Assembly (NCBI RefSeq): GCF_004054195.1
Contig: NZ_SBIW01000007.1
Span: 186,001 to 250,000 of the forward strand
Direction of reading: 5' to 3'
Length of the DNA stretch: 64,000 nt
From: Mucilaginibacter gilvus
GTDB lineage: Bacteria > Bacteroidota > Bacteroidia > Sphingobacteriales > Sphingobacteriaceae
Of this stretch, positions 10,703-18,800 are shown in pieces (the first letter of the stretch is position 1; each line of letters starts with the position of its first letter). The notes beneath the pieces were generated by a model. The model was not told the origin of the DNA. It ran no database searches and saw nothing but the letters and a program-made list of their open reading frames with translations. A program made the translations under genes and the position numbers.

Positions 10703-10980
10703 TCCTCGTTTTCGAGAAAAGTATTTACAAACTCATCATCGGCAATGCTGGTGATGAGTAAGTTCAGGATGTCTTTTTGAGGAGAATCATCGTCCACCTC
10801 ATCGGCCAGGTCTTCCAACTGATCTAAATATGTTACAGCCTGCTGTTCGTTCTCGAACAGCAGGATAACATCTTCGTTTATTTCTTCATCGGTTCCGTTT
10901 GGTGGTTTCGGGATTTGATATTCATCAAACATCCCCAACGATATCAAGGCAGAGCCCCTCGGTATATTTATTTTTAGCAT
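10699..10980 (-). CDS. Small acidic hypothetical protein
   Basis: I do not recognise this 93-residue protein. It is strongly acidic, notably in the runs DEEINEDVILLFENEQQ and DQLEDLADEVDDDSP, with no signal peptide or membrane segment, so it should be cytosolic. Two helical stretches alternate hydrophobic and acidic residues. It lies 3 bp downstream of the stop of the DUF4251 gene on the same strand, which suggests one transcript, and its stop overlaps that of the convergent isomerase gene. The tight packing supports it as a real gene. Confidence 0.7.
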   Translation of the reverse strand: MLKINIPRGSALISLGMFDEYQIPKPPNGTDEEINEDVILLFENEQQAVTYLDQLEDLADEVDDDSPQKDILNLLITSIADDEFVNTFLENED

Positions 10981-10983
10981 AAT

Positions 10984-11499
10984 TTATATTTTTGCCTTCG
11001 GCGTTTCGGTAATGTACCCGCTAAAACGAATCATTTGCCTGTTATTGCTTTGTACCGATAGGCTTGCATAACCGTTTGATGAAACAGTCAGGATCATTTG
11101 CGCGGTGTTTTTGTTATCCTTCGGTTTTATATAAACCATATAACTGCCATTTGTTTTCTCTTCGAGGTTATAATCGAATTTTGTAGAGGTAAATTGTATG
11201 CCCGACTCTGATGGATTATTATACCCAGCGTTAAAATAAACCACGCCAAAGTAGGGTAGATACGATACCAAGGTATCCTGTCCAACCTTCACATCGTAAT
11301 CGCTGGTGAGGTACTGTTGTGTGCCGCTCATGGGGTACATGTACTGCGCTTTAAACAGGTAGTTTTTAGATTGCATCAGTTGTTTTATTTCGGCTTCTTT
11401 CGCTGCTTTTTTGTCGGCTTTTTTGTTTTGTGCCAGCCCTGGCTGAATGGCGGAAACCGCTATGATTAGGGTGAAGATGATTTTTACTAAAGTTTTCAT
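10984..11499 (-). CDS. DUF4251 domain-containing exported protein
   Basis: This 171-residue protein starts at the ATG at 11499 (MKTLVKIIFTLIIAVSAIQPGLAQ), which gives a clean signal peptide. An ATG 60 bp further upstream would bury that signal and is rejected. After a Lys-rich linker it carries the DUF4251 fold: LFKAQYMYPMSG, SDYDVKVGQDTLVSYLPYFG, FNAGYNNPSESGIQF, and a C-terminal beta region ending FSGYITETPK. The family is found almost only in Bacteroidota and has no known function; a periplasmic location is expected. It appears to be first in a two-gene unit with the acidic protein downstream. Confidence 0.88.
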   Translation of the reverse strand: MKTLVKIIFTLIIAVSAIQPGLAQNKKADKKAAKEAEIKQLMQSKNYLFKAQYMYPMSGTQQYLTSDYDVKVGQDTLVSYLPYFGVVYFNAGYNNPSESGIQFTSTKFDYNLEEKTNGSYMVYIKPKDNKNTAQMILTVSSNGYASLSVQSNNRQMIRFSGYITETPKAKI

Positions 11500-11591
11500 T
11501 GCTAATGTATTATGGTATAAATATAACGCTTGTTTGCTGTATAACAGTATAGTTATCAATAAGTTTAAACGCGATAGACGCGTGTACAGGG

Positions 11592-11738
11592 TTAGACCTT
11601 TTTGGCGGCTTTTGGTTTAAGCCAACCGGGCCGTAAACCTTTTTTGTTATTATCCTTTTCATGTTTTCCTATTGTTTGTATGTAGGATGCAAAACGAAGA
11701 AGGATTCCACAAACGGCAACAATAATTTTTAGGGGAAT
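11592..11738 (-). CDS. Possible small membrane protein without an ATG start
   Basis: A 48-codon minus-strand frame reads IPLKIIVAVCGILLRFASY, then IQTIGKHEKDNN and GLRPGWLKPKAAKKV before a TAA. That is one hydrophobic helix followed by a basic tail, a composition typical of real small membrane proteins rather than random AT-rich DNA. There is no ATG or GTG in frame; ATT at 11736 is the first plausible codon and lies just past the htpG terminator. It may be a remnant of a longer gene cut by the terminator-bearing repeat, or not a gene at all. Confidence 0.25.
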   Translation of the reverse strand: MPLKIIVAVCGILLRFASYIQTIGKHEKDNNKKGLRPGWLKPKAAKKV

Positions 11739-11741
11739 AAA

Positions 11742-11768
11742 ATAGCCGCCCCTTTTGAGGGCGGCTAT
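11742..11768. terminator. Bidirectional intrinsic terminator after htpG
   Basis: A perfect 10-bp stem (ATAGCCGCCC paired with GGGCGGCTAT, 7-nt loop) is followed by a TTTTATT tract on the minus strand, about 45 bp past the htpG stop. On the plus strand it also has a short T run nearby. Confidence 0.8.
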
Positions 11769-11780
11769 ATGCTTTTCAGA

Positions 11781-11808
11781 AGCTCCCCTTCAGGGGGGTG
11801 GGGGGCTT
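11781..11808. repeat. GC-rich intergenic inverted repeat
   Basis: The arms AGCTCCCC and GGGGGGCT flank TTCAGGGGGGT. The same design recurs at 15749-15775, and a related compound form is at 20867-20952, so this is a dispersed intergenic element, here next to the htpG stop. Confidence 0.55.
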
Positions 11809-11812
11809 GGGT

Positions 11813-13696
11813 TTATATCAAGCTCACACTTCTGTTCACAAACTCCGTTAACTCGGCACCGGTCAACAAACCTTGCGAAAGCAGGGCCAGGTCAAACGCC
11901 TGTTTGGCGAATTGAGCTTGTGTTTCAACATTCTCATCGGCCAGTATCCGACTGATGAGTTTGTGGTTACCGTTTACAATAACGTTATAGTTATCTGGCA
12001 TACTGCCATAGAAACTCATACCGCCGCCCATGGCTGCCATATCTTTCATACGGCGCATAAACTCGTCCATGGTTACGGTTACCGGCAATTCATCCGGGCT
12101 CAGGCTTTCCAGTTTTACTTTGTAAGCAGGTTTGTTAATGGCCTTATCAAAGATCTCTTTTATCTGGGTCGATTGCTCTTCGGTTAATACCGATTCAGGG
12201 TTCTCATCCTTTTTGATCAACTTATCGGCAACATCAGCATCCACACGTTTTAATTGTGTTTTCTCTAACTTCTGCTCTAACTGACTAATGAAGTGGTTAT
12301 CAATCGGCGAGTTCATCATCATTACATCGTAACCTTTTTTAGTGGCCGACTGGATGAACGCATCTTGCTTCTCCGGGTCGTTGGTATAAATGTATACCAG
12401 CTGACCGTCTTTATCGGTTTGGGTAGCTTCTACCTTGTCTTTGTACTCGGTAAGGGTGAAATTCTCTTTTTTGGTGTTGGTCACCAAAACAAAGTCTTTT
12501 GCCTTATCGTAGAATTTATCTTCGCTGATCATACCGTATTTCACAAACAGGCCAATGTCGCCCCATTTTTCTTCGAAACCTTTACGGTCGCTTTTAAACA
12601 GGTCGGCTAATTTATCGGCTACTTTTTTGGTGATGTAGGTATTGATCTTTTTAACATTGCTATCGGCCTGCAGGAAGCTACGCGATACGTTCAACGGGAT
12701 GTCCGGTGAATCAATAACGCCATGCAACAACATCAAAAATTCCGGAACAATGTCTTTTACCTCGTCGGTAATGAACACCTGGCGGCTGAATAATTTGATC
12801 TTGTTTTTGGTGATCTCAAAATCATTTTTCAGTTTAGGGAAGTACAATACGCCGGTTAAGTTAAACGGATAATCTACATTCAAGTGGATCCAGAATAATG
12901 GGTCTTCGCTGTATGGGTAAAGTTCCTTGTAGAATTTAAGGTAATCTTCGTCCTTCAGTTCGGTAGGCGATTTTGTCCAGATGGGGGTGGTATCGTTGAT
13001 GATGTTATCTGTTTCAACCGATGTGTATTTCGGTTTGCCTTCTTCATCCACGCCGTCTTCTTCTTCCTGTGTAGTTGTACCAAACTTGATAGGTACAGGT
13101 AAAAACTTAGCGTATTTGTCCAGGATCTCCTGTAGCTTTTGCTTGTTAAGGAATTCTTCGCTTTCGGCGTTGATGTGCAGGGTAATTTCGGTACCGCGCT
13201 CTTCCAGGCTGCCTTCGCTTATTTCAAACTCGGTGCTGCCGTCGCAAGTCCAGCGGGCAGGCTCTGCACCTTCCTGGTAGCTTAGGGTTTCAATATCCAC
13301 ACGGTCGGCCACCATAAATGCCGAGTAAAAACCAAGTCCGAAACGGCCTATGATCTCGTTTGCATCTTTAGCCTCTTTAAATTTCTCAACAAACTCTGTA
13401 GCACCCGAGAAAGCGATCTGGTTGATGTATTTTTTTATTTCTTCCGCCGTCATGCCCAAACCGTTATCAGATATGGTGATGGTCTTTTTGTCTGCATCAA
13501 AGGCAACTTCCACACGCAGGTCGCCCAACTCGCCGGTGTATTGCCCTAAAGATGCTAAACGTTTGATCTTTTGCGTAGCATCAACGGCGTTTGATACCAA
13601 TTCGCGCAGAAATATCTCGTTATCAGAGTATAAAAACTTTTTAATGATAGGGAAAATGTTTTCGGTGTGTATCGAAATCGATCCTTTTTCTTGCAT
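11813..13696 (-). CDS. htpG: Molecular chaperone HtpG (bacterial Hsp90)
   Basis: This cytosolic ATP-dependent chaperone has 627 residues, the normal size for HtpG. The GHKL nucleotide-binding domain is complete: FLRELVSNAVDATQKIKRL with the Mg-binding Asn, ISDNGLGMTAEEIKKYINQI, and the lid/ATP glycine motif IGRFGLGFYSAFMVADRV. The middle domain carries RQVFITDEVKDIVPEFL and DSPDIPLNVSRSFLQ, with the catalytic-loop Arg. The C-terminal dimerisation domain ends FVNRSVSLI, without the eukaryotic MEEVD. The start MQEKGSISIHTENIFPI is the standard Bacteroidota HtpG start. It is a single-gene unit with a strong terminator. Confidence 0.98.
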   Translation of the reverse strand: MQEKGSISIHTENIFPIIKKFLYSDNEIFLRELVSNAVDATQKIKRLASLGQYTGELGDLRVEVAFDADKKTITISDNGLGMTAEEIKKYINQIAFSGATEFVEKFKEAKDANEIIGRFGLGFYSAFMVADRVDIETLSYQEGAEPARWTCDGSTEFEISEGSLEERGTEITLHINAESEEFLNKQKLQEILDKYAKFLPVPIKFGTTTQEEEDGVDEEGKPKYTSVETDNIINDTTPIWTKSPTELKDEDYLKFYKELYPYSEDPLFWIHLNVDYPFNLTGVLYFPKLKNDFEITKNKIKLFSRQVFITDEVKDIVPEFLMLLHGVIDSPDIPLNVSRSFLQADSNVKKINTYITKKVADKLADLFKSDRKGFEEKWGDIGLFVKYGMISEDKFYDKAKDFVLVTNTKKENFTLTEYKDKVEATQTDKDGQLVYIYTNDPEKQDAFIQSATKKGYDVMMMNSPIDNHFISQLEQKLEKTQLKRVDADVADKLIKKDENPESVLTEEQSTQIKEIFDKAINKPAYKVKLESLSPDELPVTVTMDEFMRRMKDMAAMGGGMSFYGSMPDNYNVIVNGNHKLISRILADENVETQAQFAKQAFDLALLSQGLLTGAELTEFVNRSVSLI

Positions 13697-13877
13697 TGTT
13701 TTATGATTTTAGAATTATAGTATAGTTTACGGTAGGGAGTTAACAAGGGCCGTTCCAAAATGGGTAGGAGTGACGAATTGGCAGAGAGGGGCCAGATGTG
13801 CAGATGAGGAATAAATACTTTTATCGTGGTGGTGATTGATTATTTTTTCTAAATTTAAAAGGCCCATCACGAGTAAA

Positions 13878-14576
13878 ATGAAAAGATTATTTAATCGCTT
13901 ACCCCTCGCCGCATTGCTGTTATTCTCAACCTGTAGCAACCCGAAACAAAAACCAACCCACGCAATCGGCACTTCTTTTTTAGCTGATAGTAATTTTAGG
14001 TTTATCAACAAGGATTTAAATACGGATTGCATCCATCTTTATTCTCGGAAAAACAAGTCGGAGGAAATCCATAACTGGTATGCCGATTCGTTACACAAAC
14101 AACCCTATACCGACTTGACGGAAGACCAAAGAGGAATTCTTTTGGGGTCATCGTTTCCGGCAAAAGGCTACGGCGCTGAGTTTGCGCGGAACGCCATACA
14201 AGCATGTTTTGTAGCGAAGCAGGAAAAGATAGGAACGTTGCAGCCGATAATTGTCTACTGGGAGCATAAGGGTGAAGGGTGGTTGGAAATGTTACTGCTG
14301 GATAAAAATGGTAAGCCAATTAATCATATTGTTATTTCGGGATGTTATGAGGACGATAAAGACTATCATATAACAACCTGCAACCGCTCCACCCTAAGTA
14401 AAAACCAGGTTATAACTTACCAGGTTACCAAAAAACCGATTGCTGATACGCTTAAAGAACCGATGGAGGTGGATTCTGTTATAACTAAATATACCATGTT
14501 ACCATCCGGAAAAATGTACACGCAAGTGTGGGAGCGGAAAAGTGGTGTTCGGAAGAAGCTTGTTATTTCGCAATAA
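13878..14576 (+). CDS. Hypothetical lipoprotein
   Basis: I do not recognise a family. The ATG at 13878 gives MKRLFNRLPLAALLLFSTC, a lipoprotein signal with lipobox LFSTC, so the mature protein should start at that Cys and be membrane anchored. The earlier ATG at 13836 would spoil the signal. The 232-residue product is soluble-looking, with alternating strands in the second half (IVYWEHKGEGWLEMLLLD, HIVISGCYEDD, MYTQVWERKSGVRKKLVIS). It is divergent from htpG, about 180 bp away, and stands before a small membrane protein gene 49 bp downstream, which may share its transcript. Confidence 0.8.
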   Translation: MKRLFNRLPLAALLLFSTCSNPKQKPTHAIGTSFLADSNFRFINKDLNTDCIHLYSRKNKSEEIHNWYADSLHKQPYTDLTEDQRGILLGSSFPAKGYGAEFARNAIQACFVAKQEKIGTLQPIIVYWEHKGEGWLEMLLLDKNGKPINHIVISGCYEDDKDYHITTCNRSTLSKNQVITYQVTKKPIADTLKEPMEVDSVITKYTMLPSGKMYTQVWERKSGVRKKLVISQ

Positions 14577-14625
14577 AGTAGCGTGTCATTTATAATTGTA
14601 GTATATTAATAACTTTCAAGCCAAG

Positions 14626-15114
14626 ATGGTCTATTTCAAGAAAGTATACATAACTGATTTGTCAAAGGCCGAAGTGGAACTCCTTTTAAGAAAAGCTTCT
14701 GTAAGGCGCGATTCTTCGTTGGACCTGGCTTCGGCAACTACGGATATTGGTACCAACAAATTGTTCTTGGGCCGAATAGGTAAGTCGGCATTAACTTTTA
14801 CCCGGTTGAGGACCTCGTTTGAAAAGTTTCTTCCTAAGCTTATTATTAGACTTCCACTCGATACTGCAGAATGTTATTACCAGCTCAGGTTTAGTTTATC
14901 GTCTACCTTTTTCTTCGTTTTTTATGCAATAGCTTTTTTGGGTACTGTAACAAGTTTTTTATTGGGTGACGTCCTAATAGATGGTTTGTTATCGATAGTA
15001 TTTACAGGCTCAATATATGCGTTAGTCATACTTTTGGAGATAAACCTGACATCAAAGCGACTGAACAAAGCGCTTAGCCAATCGCTTTTAGTAAATCCTC
15101 TACAACCCTTTTAA
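14626..15114 (+). CDS. Small hypothetical membrane protein
   Basis: This 162-residue protein has no recognised family. The first roughly 90 residues are soluble and charged. Two hydrophobic helices follow (about residues 93-113, FFFVFYAIAFLGTVTSFLL, and 117-140, GLLSIVFTGSIYALVILL), and then a short polar tail. Its last 41 bp overlap the 3' end of the convergent FMN reductase gene, so one of the two ends is constrained by both frames. Confidence 0.65.
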   Translation: MVYFKKVYITDLSKAEVELLLRKASVRRDSSLDLASATTDIGTNKLFLGRIGKSALTFTRLRTSFEKFLPKLIIRLPLDTAECYYQLRFSLSSTFFFVFYAIAFLGTVTSFLLGDVLIDGLLSIVFTGSIYALVILLEINLTSKRLNKALSQSLLVNPLQPF

Positions 15115-15604
15115 CTTCCTCCCGCGTCTCCCCATCCACAATCTCCCCATCCGCGCCCATTTTAGAGCGGATGAATTGTATCAGCAAAGTAGCTTCTGGT
15201 ATTACGGTAGAATTGATCGCACCTAATATCAGCAGCATCGCCGCGTGGCAAGCATCGCCGCCTAAGGATGCGGTGATAAGGGAAACGGATTTGTCTACAA
15301 ACGTGCCGCTGCTGACCATCCAGTCTAAAGCGTTTTTAAGCTGGCCGGGTACACCGTAGGCATATTCGGGCGTGCAGATGATGATGGCATCGGCGTTGGA
15401 GATAAGACCGCGAAGCTCTGCGACGGCTTGCGGCGGCGTGTCATTATCCAAACCCGGGTCGAAAGGTGGGATGGTAGCGAGGGCATCGTAAATGTGGTAA
15501 TCGAATTTCGGTGGAAGTAAGGTGCCAACGTGTTTCAGAATATTATGATTGGTTGAGCCAACCCTTAAACTGCCAGAAATAGCAAAAATGGTTTTCTTAT
15601 TCAT
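15074..15604 (-). CDS. NAD(P)H-dependent FMN reductase family protein
   Basis: This cytosolic flavodoxin-fold oxidoreductase of 176 residues should reduce FMN or quinone-like substrates with NAD(P)H. The N-terminal phosphate-binding loop is FAISGSLRVGSTNHNIL, and the second flavin motif is CTPEYAYGVPGQLKNALDW, both classic for the FMN_red family. The middle has FDPGLDNDTPPQAVAELR, where family members vary. The gene is isolated, convergent with and overlapping the small membrane protein gene, and not linked to a pathway. It could function in quinone or chromate reduction; the substrate cannot be told. Confidence 0.9.
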   Translation of the reverse strand: MNKKTIFAISGSLRVGSTNHNILKHVGTLLPPKFDYHIYDALATIPPFDPGLDNDTPPQAVAELRGLISNADAIIICTPEYAYGVPGQLKNALDWMVSSGTFVDKSVSLITASLGGDACHAAMLLILGAINSTVIPEATLLIQFIRSKMGADGEIVDGETREEVKRVVEDLLKAIG

Positions 15605-15688
15605 CGATTATAATCATTTAAGGCACATCGCAAACGAGTAATCCTCACGGCGTAGCGATTTGCACGGTTGGTCACTTTGCCTGTGGGG

Positions 15689-15707
15689 TGCCGAAATAAA
15701 TTCGGCA
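15689..15707. repeat. TGCCGAA hairpin repeat
   Basis: TGCCGAAATAAATTCGGCA is a perfect 7-bp stem with a 5-nt loop inside the 170-bp gap between the FMN reductase start and the histidine kinase stop. It is probably a dispersed intergenic repeat or a weak terminator. Confidence 0.45.
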
Positions 15708-15748
15708 TGACGTTGTTGTTGAAAGAACTCAAGTCGTGCTAATCAAAA

Positions 15749-15775
15749 GTTCCCCCTTCAGGGTGCGGAGGGGGC
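15749..15775. repeat. GC-rich intergenic inverted repeat (same family as 11781)
   Basis: CCCCC and GGGGG arms enclose TTCAGGGTGCGGA. The element abuts the stop of the minus-strand histidine kinase gene, as the 11781 copy abuts htpG, which suggests a role as a 3'-end hairpin. Confidence 0.5.
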
Positions 15776-17124
15776 TAAAACTGCAATATAAATGTAGCGC
15801 CCTTACCATCGGTAGATTGTACCTGGATGTTGCCCTTGTGCAACAGCATGATCTGTTTACAAAGGCTCAACCCAATACCACTGCCGGTTTTTCGGGTACT
15901 AAAAAATGGGATAAAGATCTTATCCAGTAATTCCGGTGGCATGCCAAGGCCGTTATCCATAATTTTCACCAGCACTTTGCCATTGCCTTTTGCTTCGGCG
16001 CTGAGGGTAATGCGTGGCTCAGGCTTGTCTTTTACAGCCTCAATGGCGTTCACCAACAGGTTGATCATTACCTGGTCGATGAGGTTGATGTCTGCTTCAA
16101 TAGCCAATGCGGGGTCGCGGAGGATGATCTCCAGTTCGATATGCTTTTTTTCCAGGGTTGGGCGCATCAGGCTGTTGAGGTTCTCGAACATGTTGCGCAC
16201 CAATATCTTGGTCAGGTCCAGCTTGGTGATCTTGTTAAGGCTGCGGTAGCTTTCGGTAAATTTAAGCAGGCCTTCGCTGCGGCGTTTAATGGTATCTATC
16301 CCCAGTTCAATATCTTCCAGGTCGGAGTTAGCTATACCGCCGGTTATCTCCGGGCTTTGCAGGCGGTTTTTCAGGGTATCCGCCAGCGAAGAGATCGGCG
16401 CAACCGAGTTCATGATCTCGTGCGTCATTACGTTCAGCAGTTTCGACCAGGCCTTTGATTCGGTCTCGTCCAAAGCCTCGCTCACGTTCTGGAAGGCCAC
16501 CAGCTTATACATCTTCTCATCGCTGCGCATAATACTGGCCGATACCAGCATTTTTACCTGTTGCTGATTACGGGTGATGCTGAGTACCTGCGCGTCGCCG
16601 GGCTTTAGTTTAATGATATCTGAATAGAGTTCCGGCTCGCGTTTTTCAAGCGAGTGAATGGTTTTTAGATAGGGGACACCAATAAGGGTTTTAAAGGCTT
16701 CGTTTATCCAGCCGGTTTCGCCGGTTTCCTGTTCGTAGGAGAGCAGGCCGGTATCTACCAGTTCCAATATCTTTTGCAGGTAATGGTACTGCGTTTCGCG
16801 TTCGCGACTGATAAGTTTAAAGGTGGTGTTGATCTCGTTGAATCCTTTACGGAGTGGTTTCAGCTCGTTTGGTGCGCGGCGAACATCAAAGTGGCGACTA
16901 AAATCGCGGTAGTGGATAGATTCTACAAACTGGTTCACCTCGTCCTGCGCCTTGCGCTGAAAACGGATGAGGTCGAGTACAGAAAATACCACCATAGGTA
17001 TGGTAAGCACCCCATAAATGTAATTGGCCCTGCCCGATACCACCAGTACAGAGGTAGCCGTAATGGCAATAAAAAGGAATATGACCCGCAGCAGTAGCCG
17101 CCATTCGTAACGGTTAAATGTCAT
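15775..17124 (-). CDS. Two-component sensor histidine kinase partnered with the NtrC-type regulator
   Basis: This 449-residue inner-membrane kinase has two N-terminal hydrophobic helices (about 10-50: LLLRVIFLFIAITATSVLVV, then YIYGVLTIPMVVFSVLDLI) with almost no periplasmic loop, so the signal is probably sensed in the membrane or cytosol. A PAS-like segment spans about 110-225. The H-box is VMTHEIMNSVAPISSLADTL, the N-box is QVMINLLVNAIEAV, and the G-boxes are DNGLGMPPELL and GSGIGLSL. The architecture is NtrB-like. Its start overlaps the regulator's stop by 11 bp, so the regulator and kinase are translated from one transcript. This pair lies divergently beside the efflux island whose promoters carry the proposed binding sites. 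Confidence 0.93.
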   Translation of the reverse strand: MTFNRYEWRLLLRVIFLFIAITATSVLVVSGRANYIYGVLTIPMVVFSVLDLIRFQRKAQDEVNQFVESIHYRDFSRHFDVRRAPNELKPLRKGFNEINTTFKLISRERETQYHYLQKILELVDTGLLSYEQETGETGWINEAFKTLIGVPYLKTIHSLEKREPELYSDIIKLKPGDAQVLSITRNQQQVKMLVSASIMRSDEKMYKLVAFQNVSEALDETESKAWSKLLNVMTHEIMNSVAPISSLADTLKNRLQSPEITGGIANSDLEDIELGIDTIKRRSEGLLKFTESYRSLNKITKLDLTKILVRNMFENLNSLMRPTLEKKHIELEIILRDPALAIEADINLIDQVMINLLVNAIEAVKDKPEPRITLSAEAKGNGKVLVKIMDNGLGMPPELLDKIFIPFFSTRKTGSGIGLSLCKQIMLLHKGNIQVQSTDGKGATFILQF

Positions 17125-18472
17125 ACTTGCTCAATCTGCGGTAAAGGGCGGTGCGGGTTAAACCGAGTTCTTTTGCGGCGCGGGTAATATTGCCGCTGTG
17201 TTTTTCTATAACGCGGAGAATGGCGTTCTTCTCCATCGCGCTCAGCGGGATGTTGCTGTCGTCCTCGGAAAGGGTTTCACCGGGTGTTTCAAGTATTGAA
17301 AAGATCAGGTCATCCGGGCGTAGAATATGGTCGTCTGCCATAATTACCGCACGCTCAATGGTATATTGCAACTCGCGTACGTTGCCGGGGAAGTTGTACG
17401 ATTTTAATTTTGTTAAAGCCGCGCTGTCAAAATCAACGCTCGGTTTTAGGTATTTGCTGGCATAAAGCTTGGCAAAGTGGCGGGCCAGTATCACAATATC
17501 TTCGTTACGGCGGCGCAATGGCGGCATATTTATCTCTACAGTGTTGATACGGTATATCAAATCTTTCCGGAATTTATTCTCATTGGCCAGTTCGCTTAGC
17601 GGCACGTTTGTAGCGCAAATGAGGCGGATATTAATATCAATGGCTTTGTTGGTGCCTAATCGTGTTACCTGCCTGTTTTGCAGTATGGTAAGCAATTTGG
17701 CCTGTTGCTGCAGGCTGATGTTGCCAATTTCATCCAGGAACAAAGTACCGCCTTCAGCTTCTTCAAAGCGGCCCATGCGGTCTTCACGCGCATCGGTATA
17801 AGCGCCTTTTTTGTGGCCGAAGAGTTCGCTCTCGAACAAGCTATCGGTTAACGCGCCAACATCCACTTTGATAAACGGCTTATCTGCACGCAGCGAACGT
17901 TCGTGGATAGCTTTTGCCATCAGGTCTTTACCCGTACCGTTTTCGCCCAGTATCAAAATATTGGCATCGGTAGGGGCAATCTTATTCACTTTATGGAAGA
18001 TATCCTCCATCACTTCCGAATCGCCCAGTATGGATGTCCCCGCATTGCTTTTGCCCGATGGCTTGCTGGTTTTGCTGGTGCCTTCCTTTTTATCAAGCAG
18101 GTCTTTAATGGTCTCTATCAGTTTCTCGTTATGCCAAGGCTTCACCACAAAATCGTTGGCGCCTTCTTTCAGCGAGCGCACCGCAAGGTCTATATCCCCA
18201 TACGCGGTGATCATGATCACGCAAACGTTTGGTTTCCACTCTTTAATTTTACGCAGCCAGTAAATACCTTCGTTGCCGGTATTAATGGCGCTGTTAAAGT
18301 TCATATCCAGCAGCACCAGGTCAACCTGGTTGCGTTGTAGCAGCCAGTTCAGGTTCTCGGGGTTCTTTTCGGTGATAATTTCCTGTGTTTCTGTTTTAAG
18401 TAATAACTTAACAGCCGTTAGTACATCGGGGTCGTCGTCAACAATTAAAACGGTCGCTTTTTTAAGTATCAT
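17114..18472 (-). CDS. NtrC-family sigma-54-dependent response regulator
   Basis: This 452-residue transcription activator is the likely controller of the permease island. Order: a receiver (about 7-120) with DD pair and phospho-Asp in LVLLDMNF; an AAA+ domain (about 145-385) with Walker A GENGTGKD, the sigma-54-contacting loop region ELFGHKKGAYTDAREDR, Walker B GGTLFLDEIGN and Arg finger region FRKDLIYRINTV; then a Fis-type helix-turn-helix ending NITRAAKELGLTRTALYRRL. The canonical GAFTGA loop reads GAYTDA here, a variant I believe is common in Bacteroidota. It is the first gene of the minus-strand regulator-kinase operon. Its start lies about 190 bp from the nearest tandem dyad at 18664, so autoregulation is possible. 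Confidence 0.95.
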   Translation of the reverse strand: MILKKATVLIVDDDPDVLTAVKLLLKTETQEIITEKNPENLNWLLQRNQVDLVLLDMNFNSAINTGNEGIYWLRKIKEWKPNVCVIMITAYGDIDLAVRSLKEGANDFVVKPWHNEKLIETIKDLLDKKEGTSKTSKPSGKSNAGTSILGDSEVMEDIFHKVNKIAPTDANILILGENGTGKDLMAKAIHERSLRADKPFIKVDVGALTDSLFESELFGHKKGAYTDAREDRMGRFEEAEGGTLFLDEIGNISLQQQAKLLTILQNRQVTRLGTNKAIDINIRLICATNVPLSELANENKFRKDLIYRINTVEINMPPLRRRNEDIVILARHFAKLYASKYLKPSVDFDSAALTKLKSYNFPGNVRELQYTIERAVIMADDHILRPDDLIFSILETPGETLSEDDSNIPLSAMEKNAILRVIEKHSGNITRAAKELGLTRTALYRRLSKYDI

Positions 18473-18663
18473 ATTAGTTCATTGGTTCAATAGTTCATTT
18501 GTTCATTGGTGCATAGCTTATTATCTATATCATCCCAAAGTTTTATCACCCATGCAATTTAGTATTTGCTTGTTAAATATCATACCATTTATAGTATAAT
18601 AGCTATAGTCTTGATAATCAACCATGAACCATTATCCATCAACTATGAACCCAAAAAAGCCAT

Positions 18664-18769
18664 TGTATCAATACCGAACACATGCTGTAACAATAGCGTA
18701 CGGTGTAATTTAGCTAAATGGGTTTAATTGGCTGAAATACAGTAATTTAATTTGTGGCATGTGTTTTTG
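18664..18769 (+). promoter_or_regulatory. Tandem activator sites and promoter element A, upstream of the adaptor gene
   Basis: Site 1 is TGTATCAATACCGAACA (18664-18680) and site 2 is TGTAACAATAGCGTACG (18686-18702), separated by 5 bp. A TGGCAT-GTG-TTTTT element follows at 18755-18768, 52 bp after site 2. Four other places in the window carry the same layout. The promoter element overlaps the ATG at 18759, which argues that translation starts later, at the GTG at 18801. The sites are probably bound by the neighbouring NtrC-type regulator (inference). Confidence 0.75.
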
Positions 18770-18800
18770 TATCTATCAACAAAATAATAAGATTTATACA

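Larger units (their letters stand above)
11500..11812. other. Intergenic region between htpG and the DUF4251 gene
   Basis: This stretch holds the htpG terminator hairpin, a GC-rich inverted repeat, and a marginal minus-strand open frame (listed separately). No other gene is visible. Confidence 0.6.

Noticed and set aside
18755-18771. A fully canonical sigma-54 promoter (TGGCAC-N5-TTGCA) before the adaptor gene.
   Set aside because: The -24 half fits but the -12 GC is off by one base or absent here and in the four sister elements, so I report a sigma-54-like element only.
18759-18800. ATG at 18759 as the start of the adaptor protein.
   Set aside because: It lies inside the conserved promoter element and adds residues (MCFCIYQQNNK) atypical for the family; the GTG at 18801 fits better.
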